Of a stretch of 64,000 bases of DNA, positions 43,058 to 51,390 are shown in pieces. Below the pieces are notes generated by a model that was given only the letters and a program-made list of their open reading frames with translations, was not told the DNA's origin and did not search any database. Origin of the DNA: an uncultured Peptococcaceae bacterium (GTDB lineage Bacteria; Bacillota; Peptococcia; Peptococcales; Peptococcaceae); the NCBI GenBank assembly GCA_910585405.1, contig CAJUDO010000003.1, positions 62,001 to 126,000 on the forward strand, given 5' to 3'. Position 1 is the stretch's first letter. The number at the start of each line of letters is the position of its first letter. The position numbers were made by a program, and so were the translations under genes.

Positions 43058-43507
43058 TTATGCCTCCTCCGATACGGAACCTGCATCTATCTCCTGCAGC
43101 TCCTGTTCTGTGATGACCAGGCATTGATCCTGCAAATGCCCCTGTCTTTTCAGCGGTACAGTGAAACCATTTTCATCCAGCAGACCGCCACTTTGGTAGC
43201 CCCAGGCGATGATCTCTGCCACCTTTGCTACATTCATACGATAAGTTTCCTCATTTTGCGCCAGATCGTTATAATAATTGAATTCCAGATCATCTACAAA
43301 ATTTTGAGCGCTCTGATAAATTTCCGGCTCCACACCATACTCAATACGCTGGCAGACATCGCAATAGATTTCCACACGGGCATCAGTATGATCGCTGAAC
43401 AGAATCCGTTTTAACGATAACGGCTGTCCGCAATATTTGCACACACAGCGTTTGGCTCGCTGTTTCAGGTTTTCCATCCTGCTTTCTGATTGGTATAGAT
43501 TTTCCAT
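43058..43507 (-). CDS. Zinc-ribbon protein of unknown function (copy 2)
   Basis: 149 residues. CKYC near residue 23-26 and CDVC about 30 residues later form the likely zinc site; the conserved GVEPEIY and LEFNYY stretches match copy 1 at 850-1314. GGAGAG precedes the ATG. It is the first gene of the zinc ribbon-ATPase-unknown operon. Function unknown. Confidence 0.75.
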   Translation of the reverse strand: MENLYQSESRMENLKQRAKRCVCKYCGQPLSLKRILFSDHTDARVEIYCDVCQRIEYGVEPEIYQSAQNFVDDLEFNYYNDLAQNEETYRMNVAKVAEIIAWGYQSGGLLDENGFTVPLKRQGHLQDQCLVITEQELQEIDAGSVSEEA

Positions 43508-43540
43508 GTTTTCTCTCTCCTTTTACACAAATACAAAAAA

Positions 43541-43595
43541 ATTCTACCACAGAAATACAATCCCTCCGTATCGTAAAGCGTTTCTGTGGCAGAAT
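43541..43595 (-). terminator. Terminator of SLC13 gene 3
   Basis: ATTCT-CCACAGAAA / TTTCTGTGG-AGAAT stem with one mismatch and a long loop, then TTTTTTT on the minus strand. It separates SLC13 gene 3 from the zinc-ribbon operon downstream. Confidence 0.85.
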
Positions 43596-43627
43596 CTTTT
43601 ATTTTTAAATCTCCATTATTAATTTTG

Positions 43628-45097
43628 TCACAGCATAATCTGCCCTAACGGAATAGCTACGCTGACCAGTACTATAAACGAAACAAAAATGATGATGAAA
43701 CCATTCAGATAAGCATCTTTCGTCTTTATCCATTCATTATTTCCGAAAATTAATGCTGCTTGAGAAGAAGCGGCCGGCGTCGCATAAGCTGACATGGCAG
43801 TGTAGACAATCACCATCATAACCAACATTGGATTTAATCCAAAGCTTAGTCCCATCTTAGTCAGCACTGGCGTAAATACCAACATCAATACCATATTATG
43901 CGCTACCTGAGTTGCAACCAAGAACAATGCTATCACCACTACCAAGAACATGATTCCGCTCAGCCCGCTGAAGGTTTGCGTCATCCATCCAATCACTGTC
44001 TTTAATACGCCGCATTCCTCTGCCTCCAGTGCATTGCACAGCGGCATGGTCGCACCTACCAAAATAACCAATTCCCAGTTAACATTGCTGACCAAGTGAG
44101 GAATGTCCACATAACTCTTGTTTTCTTTTGTTTTGGCTATGGCCAACACAATCATGCAGATCGTGCCGAGACCGATTATTCCCATTTGAGACAAAAGGGC
44201 AATTCCCGGTATTGTTTTAGGCAAAATACTCGGCAGCATCAGACCCAGAATAAAGCCAAGAAATACCACAGTAGCAATTTTCTGCTGCGAAGTCATTTTT
44301 TCTCCCCGCAAATAAGCATACTTGGCACCAGCATCCTTGACACGACTCAAATCAGGGCGCAATACAAATTTGCAAACCAACAAATAAACTGCAATCATGG
44401 TAACACTAACAATAAAATTATACCCGGTCCAGGTTATAAAATTGACATCCAGTGTGGTTCCCAGTGCTTTTTGCGTCAAACCCAACTGAATAACGGATTG
44501 TGTCTTGAAGGGAAAAATTATAGCAGTCAACCCACAAATAAATACAATCCCCGAAATCACCATAGCAGTATATTTTGTTTGACGTGGTTCCCCAATTTGT
44601 TCGCAGATTTTATAAAAAATGGTCCACAGAATAATAATCGTAGCGAATAAGCTTATAAAAGCAGACATCACATAAGCGGCTGCAAAGATCAACATCGTAA
44701 AAATCCAAGGATGTCCTTCCCCAATTTTGCGGCTGATAAACCAATTGGCAATCCAGCTACTTAACCCGCTTTCTTCTACATAAGTAGCCAATATATACAC
44801 GACAACGATAGTTAATGGAATTTCTGCCCCAAAAGCTGAGCTGAAAGACTGAACCACTGTGCAGTAGTCTGTAGCACCCACGGCTACTATCCCTACTAAG
44901 CTGGGCCACAGCAAGCTAACTGTACACCAGCCATATAATACTCCAACGAAAATGCCTAAAACCTGCATCCCCAAAGGCGTGACCTCTCCAAAGGGCGGTA
45001 ACTGTCCAATGCCAAACATCAATACAAAAACGATAATACTATTGATCCAGTAAGATAAATTCTTCGGACGTTTCTTAGAAGCAGCAACTTCTCCCAT
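43628..45097 (-). CDS. SLC13/DASS-type anion transporter (copy 2 of the cassette)
   Basis: 489 residues with 11 or more membrane segments. It matches the copy at 3503-4957 in length and in WIANWFISRKI, TQVAHNMVL and the C-terminal ATPAASSQAALIFGN. AAGGA lies upstream of the ATG. Sodium-coupled uptake of an anion is the family role. It is placed between phosphodiesterase 3 and the zinc-ribbon operon, each separated by a terminator. The imported anion is probably the phosphodiesterase substrate. Confidence 0.82.
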   Translation of the reverse strand: MGEVAASKKRPKNLSYWINSIIVFVLMFGIGQLPPFGEVTPLGMQVLGIFVGVLYGWCTVSLLWPSLVGIVAVGATDYCTVVQSFSSAFGAEIPLTIVVVYILATYVEESGLSSWIANWFISRKIGEGHPWIFTMLIFAAAYVMSAFISLFATIIILWTIFYKICEQIGEPRQTKYTAMVISGIVFICGLTAIIFPFKTQSVIQLGLTQKALGTTLDVNFITWTGYNFIVSVTMIAVYLLVCKFVLRPDLSRVKDAGAKYAYLRGEKMTSQQKIATVVFLGFILGLMLPSILPKTIPGIALLSQMGIIGLGTICMIVLAIAKTKENKSYVDIPHLVSNVNWELVILVGATMPLCNALEAEECGVLKTVIGWMTQTFSGLSGIMFLVVVIALFLVATQVAHNMVLMLVFTPVLTKMGLSFGLNPMLVMMVIVYTAMSAYATPAASSQAALIFGNNEWIKTKDAYLNGFIIIFVSFIVLVSVAIPLGQIML

Positions 45098-45127
45098 ATA
45101 ATTTCATTCCTTTCTATTCCAAATTAC

Positions 45128-45148
45128 CATAAGTAAAAAAAACTTATG
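45128..45148. promoter_or_regulatory. Inverted repeat upstream of SLC13 gene 3
   Basis: CATAAGT-N7-ACTTATG, a perfect dyad 31 bases upstream of the ATG of the SLC13 gene. The ATAAGT half-site also recurs upstream of the first SLC13 gene (about 5160-5280), suggesting a shared regulator. Confidence 0.55.
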
Positions 45149-45270
45149 AATTTTCGTGATTTACGAAAAGAAACACTATCCTCATAATAAGATTTTTTCA
45201 AATCATATAAACAATGATGCTGTCAGTTCAATTCCTTAATATAAGCTCCATCAACAAATTTTGATATAAA

Positions 45271-45333
45271 AAACCGCAGTACAATATAATATTAGAAAAC
45301 TACTATAGTTTTATTTTTACCATACTGCGGTTT
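45271..45333 (-). terminator. Terminator of phosphodiesterase 3
   Basis: AAACCGCAGTA / TACTGCGGTTT hairpin, with an inner AAAACTA / TAGTTTT arm, followed by TTT on the minus strand. It ends the phosphodiesterase 3 transcript. Confidence 0.82.
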
Positions 45334-45370
45334 TTCGATACAACATATACTCAATTTTGTAAAGTGAAAA

Positions 45371-47413
45371 TTAGAATTCTTCTTCAAATGCTGAATAAAC
45401 CGGTGCGCCTTCACATTCGCGGGTCATACGCACACCGCCGATGGCAGCAACAGTAGCCGCAAAGTCAACCTGCTGAATAATACGATCAATCGTGGCTCCT
45501 TTCTTAAAGCCCTTGCCCGCCATAATCAGAATAGGCGATACAGATGTACCCCAGTACCCGTTTGTCGTACTCAGCGAATCGCCATGCAGACGATTGAAGC
45601 CTTCTGCCAGGAAATATACCACATCACCGCATTCCGGCCCATACATACCTAGTAGCATTGCATCTTTGTTGCGCAGTGCCAAACTGATGGCCCGTTTGCC
45701 CTGATATTCATACTGATAGAGTGCTTTGATCAAGTCTTCTTCCACCTGATATTTATCAGCAGGGTCTACAATTCCGTGTGGATTGCGCCCCTTCAGATTA
45801 ATATAGATATGACCGCCGCGGGTAGCCACTGCTTTGGTATGTTCCCAGTCAATTTCTTTCAAAGCATTGCCGTTTTCGTCATGTTTTAATGCAGTAAAGC
45901 CCAATTCTTCCAACACCCGAACATTGCAGCCAAATGCGTCACCAATCAGTGGTGGATGCTCCTCTTCCATGACCAACAGACCATGATCACTTACGATCAA
46001 GATACTCCAATCTTCATCCAACAAATGGAGGAATTTGCCCAGATAACGGTCGGTTTGGCGATATACTTCGCGGATACATTCCTGATAAGCTTCTGCTCTG
46101 GCAATAGCTTCCGGTGTATTTTCACGTGGTTTGGCATGATGCCAGAATTTATGACCCATATGGTCCACGTTGTGGATATGACTGTAAATTACTTCAAAAC
46201 CGGCTTCTTCGATACAATAGTGCATTACTTTACTCTGATAATCACACACCTTTTCCCAAGCCGCAATCATCAGATCTCTGGCTGTACTCGGCTCTTTTGA
46301 ACCATAAAATGGGATAGATGGAAGCAAACCAATATTTTCAATAATTTCATCATTGAAAGCATGAGGATGCCAAATTGATTTATCTGTGCTATTCACACCT
46401 GTACCGATATTCAGTTTTACATGAGAACCATCTTCCGCTAGCTCCAGCACCTTCAGATTGCGCAAACAAGGAACTTTGCTGCCGTCGGCGGCAGGTTCTA
46501 TGTCTACAAACTGAATCTGTGGCATTGCAGCTGTAATTGTTACCATTGGTTCTGTTGCTTTCTTATTTTCATAGATGGCAACAGTTTCATATATACCCTG
46601 CGCATTTTTCAGAATCAGAGCCGGTCTTCTCACATACCCATTGCCCAATACAAGTGTAAATTCCAACGCATCAGCCGGTGCATCTGCCCAGCCCTTAGCT
46701 TCTTTGATTGGGGAGTTTACTACATCGATTGGGGTATCATCCAATCCCAATTCACCGTCGGCTTCACTCAATTCAATATTCCTTACACCGCCACCGCCAG
46801 ATCCACCGGAAACACTTGATGAAACGCTATTGGTTTCCTTTTCATCCGCCACATCTACATCGGTCAACACACAGCCAGCGCCGTTTGAAACTTGAATACG
46901 AGGTTTATAAACGACTTCTTCTATAGAACGGTCCGCCACAATCACTTTTTCCCAGTCAAGTGCCGTTAAACCGGTACCTATAAAGCCGGGAGTGGTGCCA
47001 TCTGCCACATACAAGTTTGGATTATCGCTGGTTGGAGGCCAGCTGGAACCTGGCCAGTGCCATACCAATGTCTTTTTACCGGCCTCAGCAAATACATTCC
47101 AAAGTGGTTCCGATTTACATTTACGGGAGTCCAGTGCGTAGGACAAATCTTCCAAATTTTCCGGATCAGGATTCCAGAAACAGGTGATTCCATGGGTTCC
47201 CGGACAGGTACCAGTAGCCATGGTGGTCCACATTGGTGGTGTGATAGTCGGATGTCCGCCCAACATTACCAGGTCTTCACGTGCCACGCCCCGTTCCAAG
47301 AATTTTTTCACGTTTGGCAATTCACCTTCTTCTATAAACCGTTTTGTCAAAACCGGATCCATACCATCCACGCCCAGAATCATAATTTTATCGGAGAAAG
47401 CTTTTCTATTCAT
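45371..47413 (-). CDS. Alkaline-phosphatase-superfamily phosphodiesterase, copy 3
   Basis: 680 residues, an intact paralogue of the gene at 1408-3417. Asp16 in LGVDGMDP, the likely nucleophile Thr58 in TITPPMWTTMATG, Asp and His in HNVDHMGHKFWH, Asp-His in IVSDHG and the last His in NRLHGDSLS. Shared WHWPGSSWPP motif near residue 120. A Gly-rich insert (SGGSGGGG) lies near residue 212. No signal peptide. AAGGAG precedes the ATG. It is divergent from a LysR gene and followed by an SLC13 gene in the same direction. Substrate unknown. Confidence 0.82.
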   Translation of the reverse strand: MNRKAFSDKIMILGVDGMDPVLTKRFIEEGELPNVKKFLERGVAREDLVMLGGHPTITPPMWTTMATGTCPGTHGITCFWNPDPENLEDLSYALDSRKCKSEPLWNVFAEAGKKTLVWHWPGSSWPPTSDNPNLYVADGTTPGFIGTGLTALDWEKVIVADRSIEEVVYKPRIQVSNGAGCVLTDVDVADEKETNSVSSSVSGGSGGGGVRNIELSEADGELGLDDTPIDVVNSPIKEAKGWADAPADALEFTLVLGNGYVRRPALILKNAQGIYETVAIYENKKATEPMVTITAAMPQIQFVDIEPAADGSKVPCLRNLKVLELAEDGSHVKLNIGTGVNSTDKSIWHPHAFNDEIIENIGLLPSIPFYGSKEPSTARDLMIAAWEKVCDYQSKVMHYCIEEAGFEVIYSHIHNVDHMGHKFWHHAKPRENTPEAIARAEAYQECIREVYRQTDRYLGKFLHLLDEDWSILIVSDHGLLVMEEEHPPLIGDAFGCNVRVLEELGFTALKHDENGNALKEIDWEHTKAVATRGGHIYINLKGRNPHGIVDPADKYQVEEDLIKALYQYEYQGKRAISLALRNKDAMLLGMYGPECGDVVYFLAEGFNRLHGDSLSTTNGYWGTSVSPILIMAGKGFKKGATIDRIIQQVDFAATVAAIGGVRMTRECEGAPVYSAFEEEF

Positions 47414-47476
47414 CGTTTTTCGCTCCTTCTGTGATTTTATTCTATCTTTATGATAAAGTAATAAGTGTATCTGTTT

Positions 47477-47486
47477 CTGTCGACAG
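47477..47486. promoter_or_regulatory. Palindrome between phosphodiesterase 3 and LysR gene 3
   Basis: CTGTCGACAG, a perfect 10-bp palindrome within the 244-base divergent intergenic region. It lies 64 bases upstream of the phosphodiesterase 3 start and could be part of a LysR operator. Confidence 0.4.
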
Positions 47487-47599
47487 GAAAAAGAATACTG
47501 TTTATGTGCTTATTATAAATCCGGCTTATAGATTGGAATAGTCCCCAAAAAATTGTGGTTTTTCTGCAAAATCTATCTAAAAAAATATGTAGCAAATAC

Positions 47600-47628
47600 T
47601 TGTCGTTATAATGTAAAACCGCTATAAT
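47600..47628 (+). promoter_or_regulatory. Promoter of LysR gene 3
   Basis: TTGTCG (47600-47605), 17-base spacer, TATAAT (47623-47628), 29 bases before the LysR ATG. Confidence 0.7.
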
Positions 47629-47657
47629 AAAATCAGCGCATAAAGGACGGTGATCTC

Positions 47658-48560
47658 ATGAATCTGGACTACTATCAGTATATCGCAACTACTGCTGAAT
47701 GCGGTTCTATCAGCAAAGCAGCAGAGAAATTACATCTGCGGCAGCAAAATCTCAGCGGCACCATTCGAAAAGTCGAACAATACTACGGCATCACGATCTT
47801 TACACGGGATATCAAAGGCATCACCCTGACCAAAGACGGGGAATACTTTTTGAAAGAAATCCGACAGATGCTGGCCATCGCTGACAAGTTGGAGCAAACC
47901 CATCTTTATCCCAGCAAAAGACATTATGCTAATGTAGTCGATCATATTACTATATATATTCCAGATATGCTCAGTCCTGGTTTATGGACACAAAAGATCA
48001 AAGAATTCAATGATATTTTTCCACATGTAGAAATAAGCATCCTTTACCGTCCTGCCAAAGAAGCGCTTCAGTTAGCGTTGCACGACAAAAAAGCTATTGT
48101 GGTACTTAACGTTCCCTTTTTCGTAACAAATTTTTTATCAAAACTGCCAGCAACTCTAATCGCTACAGAACTACCACAAAAAACCTATTATGCTGCCATC
48201 ACCCGAAAACAAAATCCGGAAGCAAATACACTCACAAAAATTTCGGTAAATGAATTACTGAAAAAGAAATTGGTGCTGTGTTCTAACGTTTCTCTGGAAA
48301 AAAATATCTTTTATCGTCTGTTGAAATATTATGGAGAACCGCAAATACAATATGTAATCAGTAACACTTTTTTGTATCTCAATTTTATGGGTACTGACAA
48401 TTACTGGTCCTTAGCACGTGAGACTCAAAGCAATCCTTTTGAGTTTAAAAATATACCCTTGATTGAAGATTTTTACGCTACAGTCTATATCATTCGACAT
48501 ATAAACACCAATGACTCCTTTATCATGCAAACACTGATCAAAAAATTGTCTGAACTGTAG
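47658..48560 (+). CDS. LysR-family transcriptional regulator (divergent from phosphodiesterase 3)
   Basis: 300 residues. N-terminal winged helix: DYYQYIATTAECGSISKAAEKLHLRQQNLSGTIRKVEQYYG and FTRDIKGITLTKDG. The effector region from about residue 95 is more divergent than in most LysR proteins. GGACGGTG precedes the ATG. It shares a 244-base intergenic region with phosphodiesterase 3 and likely controls it and perhaps the SLC13 gene. The coding sequence is more A/T-rich than nearby genes. Confidence 0.83.
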   Translation: MNLDYYQYIATTAECGSISKAAEKLHLRQQNLSGTIRKVEQYYGITIFTRDIKGITLTKDGEYFLKEIRQMLAIADKLEQTHLYPSKRHYANVVDHITIYIPDMLSPGLWTQKIKEFNDIFPHVEISILYRPAKEALQLALHDKKAIVVLNVPFFVTNFLSKLPATLIATELPQKTYYAAITRKQNPEANTLTKISVNELLKKKLVLCSNVSLEKNIFYRLLKYYGEPQIQYVISNTFLYLNFMGTDNYWSLARETQSNPFEFKNIPLIEDFYATVYIIRHINTNDSFIMQTLIKKLSEL

Positions 48561-48655
48561 CTACAAGTCGCATTTAATACAAGAGCTTTCTGCAAAATCC
48601 GCACATGCCAATCGATAAGCATGCTGCGCATCTTAAATAGATTCCAACAAAAAAA

Positions 48656-48706
48656 CTTCCGCAAAAGTGTTGTTCCCTTAGGAAAGACGCTTTGCGGAAG
48701 CTTTTT
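48656..48706. terminator. Bidirectional terminator
   Basis: CTTCCGCAAA / TTTGCGGAAG stem with further pairing, and T-runs on both sides. It serves the convergent LysR gene and DMT permease gene, which ends just downstream. Confidence 0.85.
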
Positions 48707-48713
48707 ATCGTGC

Positions 48714-49682
48714 TCAATCAGCATGTACGGAAGGTTTATGCAGCAAACCGGGAAGAATATTGGTGAGAGAGCCGCACAAAATAAATACGATACCGAGAAT
48801 CATATGCACCGGAATATATTCATGCAAAATCAGGAACGCCAGAATCGGCGCTAAGACAGGCTTGAAGAAAAATACCAGTGCCGCTGTATTGGCCGATGTC
48901 TTTTCCATGGCGATAAAGTAAGCGGCAAATCCCAGCCCTGTCACGCCAATATACACAAAGAGCACCATAGGCAGGTTCTGTAAGGTATAGCCTGTAAAAA
49001 AGGGAATATAGGCAAAATTCTGTAAACCATGAGCCAGCAGAAAATCCGCAACCGCAGGAAGGTGTCCCGCCGCCGCTAAAAGAATCAACTCGACGCTACC
49101 GAACAAAAAGCCGAAACAGGTCACTACCACACCGCCGAATTTGTAGCATTTTCGTTTGCCCAGCACCGTATAAAACGCAAAAAGCAAAGTAGCAGACAGT
49201 GTTAGCACGACCCCCAACGGCTCAATATCCATGTGAAACGGGTCAATGATAAATATAATCCCCACAATGTCCAGCAGCAGCGCTATTACATTCCGCATAT
49301 AAATGGGCTCATGCAGAATCAGATAAGCCAGCACCAGGACAAATAAAGGATTGCTGCTGAACAGTACTGCCACTACAGATGCATTGGCATGCAGTGTTGC
49401 CATTTGATAAAGCATCATACTGATTACAATTCCAATCAGCCCCAGAAAGGCAAAATAGCGCAAATCGGCTGCTTCCATACGTATCTGCTCTTTTTCCAAA
49501 CGACGTAAGCTATTGAAAGCAAAGGGCAAGAGCACCAACCCTCCAAAGAAAAAACGTGAGAAGGTAACCTGTACCGGATTCAAATCGCCTCCGATAAATT
49601 TTAACACAATCTCCATCAGACTGAAAAAAACAGTGGTCACTGCAATGTAGAAATATCCCTGTTTTTGATTTACCGACAACAC
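48714..49682 (-). CDS. EamA/DMT-superfamily permease
   Basis: 322 residues with ten membrane helices in two EamA repeats of about 140 residues. The first begins YIAVTTVFFSLMEIVLKF and the second near PLGVVLTLSATLLFAFYTVLGKRK; the loop LHEPIYMRNVIALLLDIVG is typical. The start appears to be GTG with GAGG upstream. DMT permeases export or import metabolites such as amino acids; the substrate is unknown. It is divergent from dpaA and convergent with the LysR gene. Confidence 0.85.
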   Translation of the reverse strand: MLSVNQKQGYFYIAVTTVFFSLMEIVLKFIGGDLNPVQVTFSRFFFGGLVLLPFAFNSLRRLEKEQIRMEAADLRYFAFLGLIGIVISMMLYQMATLHANASVVAVLFSSNPLFVLVLAYLILHEPIYMRNVIALLLDIVGIIFIIDPFHMDIEPLGVVLTLSATLLFAFYTVLGKRKCYKFGGVVVTCFGFLFGSVELILLAAAGHLPAVADFLLAHGLQNFAYIPFFTGYTLQNLPMVLFVYIGVTGLGFAAYFIAMEKTSANTAALVFFFKPVLAPILAFLILHEYIPVHMILGIVFILCGSLTNILPGLLHKPSVHAD

Positions 49683-49810
49683 AAGTCAAGACCTCTTTTC
49701 CGTGATAGCTTGCATGTTTAAACATTACAAACCTCTTATTCCACCTTTCAATTATAGCACCTGCCGACAAAAATACAACTGTCTTTTGCACAAATTTTTT
49801 AATCTGTTTC

Positions 49811-49837
49811 ACCAAACAACTTCCAATCCATATACTG
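49811..49837 (+). promoter_or_regulatory. SigmaK-like promoter upstream of dpaA
   Basis: AC (49811-49812), 16 bases, then CATATACTG (49829-49837), close to the sigmaK pattern AC-N16/17-CATA-N3-TA. It is 30 bases before the dpaA ATG. DpaAB is made in the mother cell under sigmaK in Bacillus, so it fits. Confidence 0.6.
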
Positions 49838-49866
49838 ATTAATATGAATGAAAGGAGGTTTTCCTT

Positions 49867-50748
49867 ATGTCTTACCCTTCTATTGCCGTTTTTGGCGGCG
49901 ATGCGCGGCAAAAATGGCTGGCCCATACCCTAGAAGCGCAAAATTTGCTTTCTGCCGTTTATGCAGTACCTGATTATCAGCCTTCTTCTCCCCATGTCAC
50001 AGTACTGGAACATCCTGCCCAACTCTCTCAATATGCCTGTCTTACGGGTCCTGTGCCATTTTGCCGCGAGGAGCAGCTTGTACTTCCCTATACGGCGGCA
50101 CCCATGTCTCTTTCATCATTTTTAGCATTTTTGCAGCCAGGTCAATGTGTTGCCGGCGGTAATTTTCCCGCTTCTTTTATTGCACAATGCCACGATAAAC
50201 AAATCGAAATTTATGATTATATGCACTCTTCCTCTTTGACGCTTGCCAACGCTGTTCTCACCGCCGAAGGAATGCTGGCTGTATTGCTGACCCAAACACC
50301 CTATGCTCTGCAGCAGGCATCTATATTGCTTCTGGGTTATGGACGCTGTGGGATGCTACTGGCTCAAAAGCTTCAGGCTTTGGCCTGTCGGGTGACGGTT
50401 TGCGAAAAGGATCCATTACGGCGTAGTCTGGCTGATGCGCAGGGTTTCACCACACTCACACCAGAAGAATTGCCCGCTTCCTTACCTGCTCACCGCTTAG
50501 TTGTCAATACAGTACCGGAACTTCTGCTCACCGCGCCCCTGCTGCAACTGTTTCCCGCGGACGCACAGCTTTTTGACCTGGCCAGCGCGCCGGGAGGTAT
50601 TGCGCAGGAAGCCGCCAAAAAACAAGGGTTATTTGTCCAGAGCTGTCCTGGTTTACCTGGCCGCACAGCACCGCAAACCGCTGGTCAAAAATTGGCGGCT
50701 GACCTCCTGAGCCATTTGCAAATTGTTGCACTCCCTCAGAAAGGATGA
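49867..50748 (+). CDS. dpaA: Dipicolinate synthase subunit A
   Basis: 293 residues. N-terminal domain begins YPSIAVFGGDARQ, and the Rossmann domain has SILLLGYGRCGMLLAQKL at about residues 155-173, followed by VTVCEKDP and VVNTVPELLL. It is the SpoVFA-type subunit that, with DpaB, converts dihydrodipicolinate to dipicolinic acid in the mother cell for the spore core. AAAGGAGG precedes the ATG. Directly followed by dpaB. Confidence 0.93.
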   Translation: MSYPSIAVFGGDARQKWLAHTLEAQNLLSAVYAVPDYQPSSPHVTVLEHPAQLSQYACLTGPVPFCREEQLVLPYTAAPMSLSSFLAFLQPGQCVAGGNFPASFIAQCHDKQIEIYDYMHSSSLTLANAVLTAEGMLAVLLTQTPYALQQASILLLGYGRCGMLLAQKLQALACRVTVCEKDPLRRSLADAQGFTTLTPEELPASLPAHRLVVNTVPELLLTAPLLQLFPADAQLFDLASAPGGIAQEAAKKQGLFVQSCPGLPGRTAPQTAGQKLAADLLSHLQIVALPQKG

Positions 50749-50754
50749 TTTCTT

Positions 50755-51357
50755 ATGACTATTGATTTTCACGACAAAGCCATCGGCGTTGCCGTTACTG
50801 GCTCCTTCTGTACCTTTCGGCAAGTGTTTGAAGAATTGGAATCCTTAGCGCAAACCGGCGCTTCCCTGTACACCATTTTTTCAGATAATGCCTATCACAC
50901 CGACAGCCGTTTTGGAGCGGCTTCTGAATTTTTGGAAAAAGCCAGAAACATCACCGGAAAAGAACCCATCTCCACCATTCCCGATGCAGAGCCCATCGGT
51001 CCGAAAGCTCTGTTCGATATTCTGCTCATTGCCCCCTGCACTGGCAATACCCTCTCTAAACTGGCAAATGGCATTTCAGACACGCCTGTTTTGATGGCTG
51101 CCAAGGCACATCTGCGCAACAATCGGCCTCTGGTCATTTCTCTGTCCACCAACGATGCCTTGGGCATGAATCTGAAGAATATCGGTATTTTGCTCAACAC
51201 AAAAAATATTTATTTTGTACCCTTCGGGCAGGATAATTATCGCACCAAGCCCAATTCTATGATTGCCCATACCAATCTAATCCCCCAAACCATTCAGCAA
51301 GCGCTGAATGGCAAGCAGATTCAGCCTGTGATTCGCAGTCCCTACCCGGAAAACTAA
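50755..51357 (+). CDS. dpaB: Dipicolinate synthase subunit B
   Basis: 200 residues, a flavoprotein-like fold (SpoVFB). GVAVTGSFCTFRQVFEELE at the N-terminus, IAPCTGNTLSKLANGISDTPVLMAAKAHLRN in the middle and a C-terminal YFVPFGQDNYRTKPNSMIA. It acts with DpaA in dipicolinic acid formation. GGATG lies upstream of the ATG, six bases after dpaA. Presence of both subunits is strong evidence for endospore formation. Confidence 0.94.
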   Translation: MTIDFHDKAIGVAVTGSFCTFRQVFEELESLAQTGASLYTIFSDNAYHTDSRFGAASEFLEKARNITGKEPISTIPDAEPIGPKALFDILLIAPCTGNTLSKLANGISDTPVLMAAKAHLRNNRPLVISLSTNDALGMNLKNIGILLNTKNIYFVPFGQDNYRTKPNSMIAHTNLIPQTIQQALNGKQIQPVIRSPYPEN

Positions 51358-51390
51358 CAGAAACAAAAGCAATGGAAGGAGTGACACGCT

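Noticed and set aside
42512..43414. Open frame of 300 codons on the plus strand opposite the ABC ATPase and zinc-ribbon genes
   Set aside because: Antisense to two conserved genes that are duplicated elsewhere in the window; no start signal.
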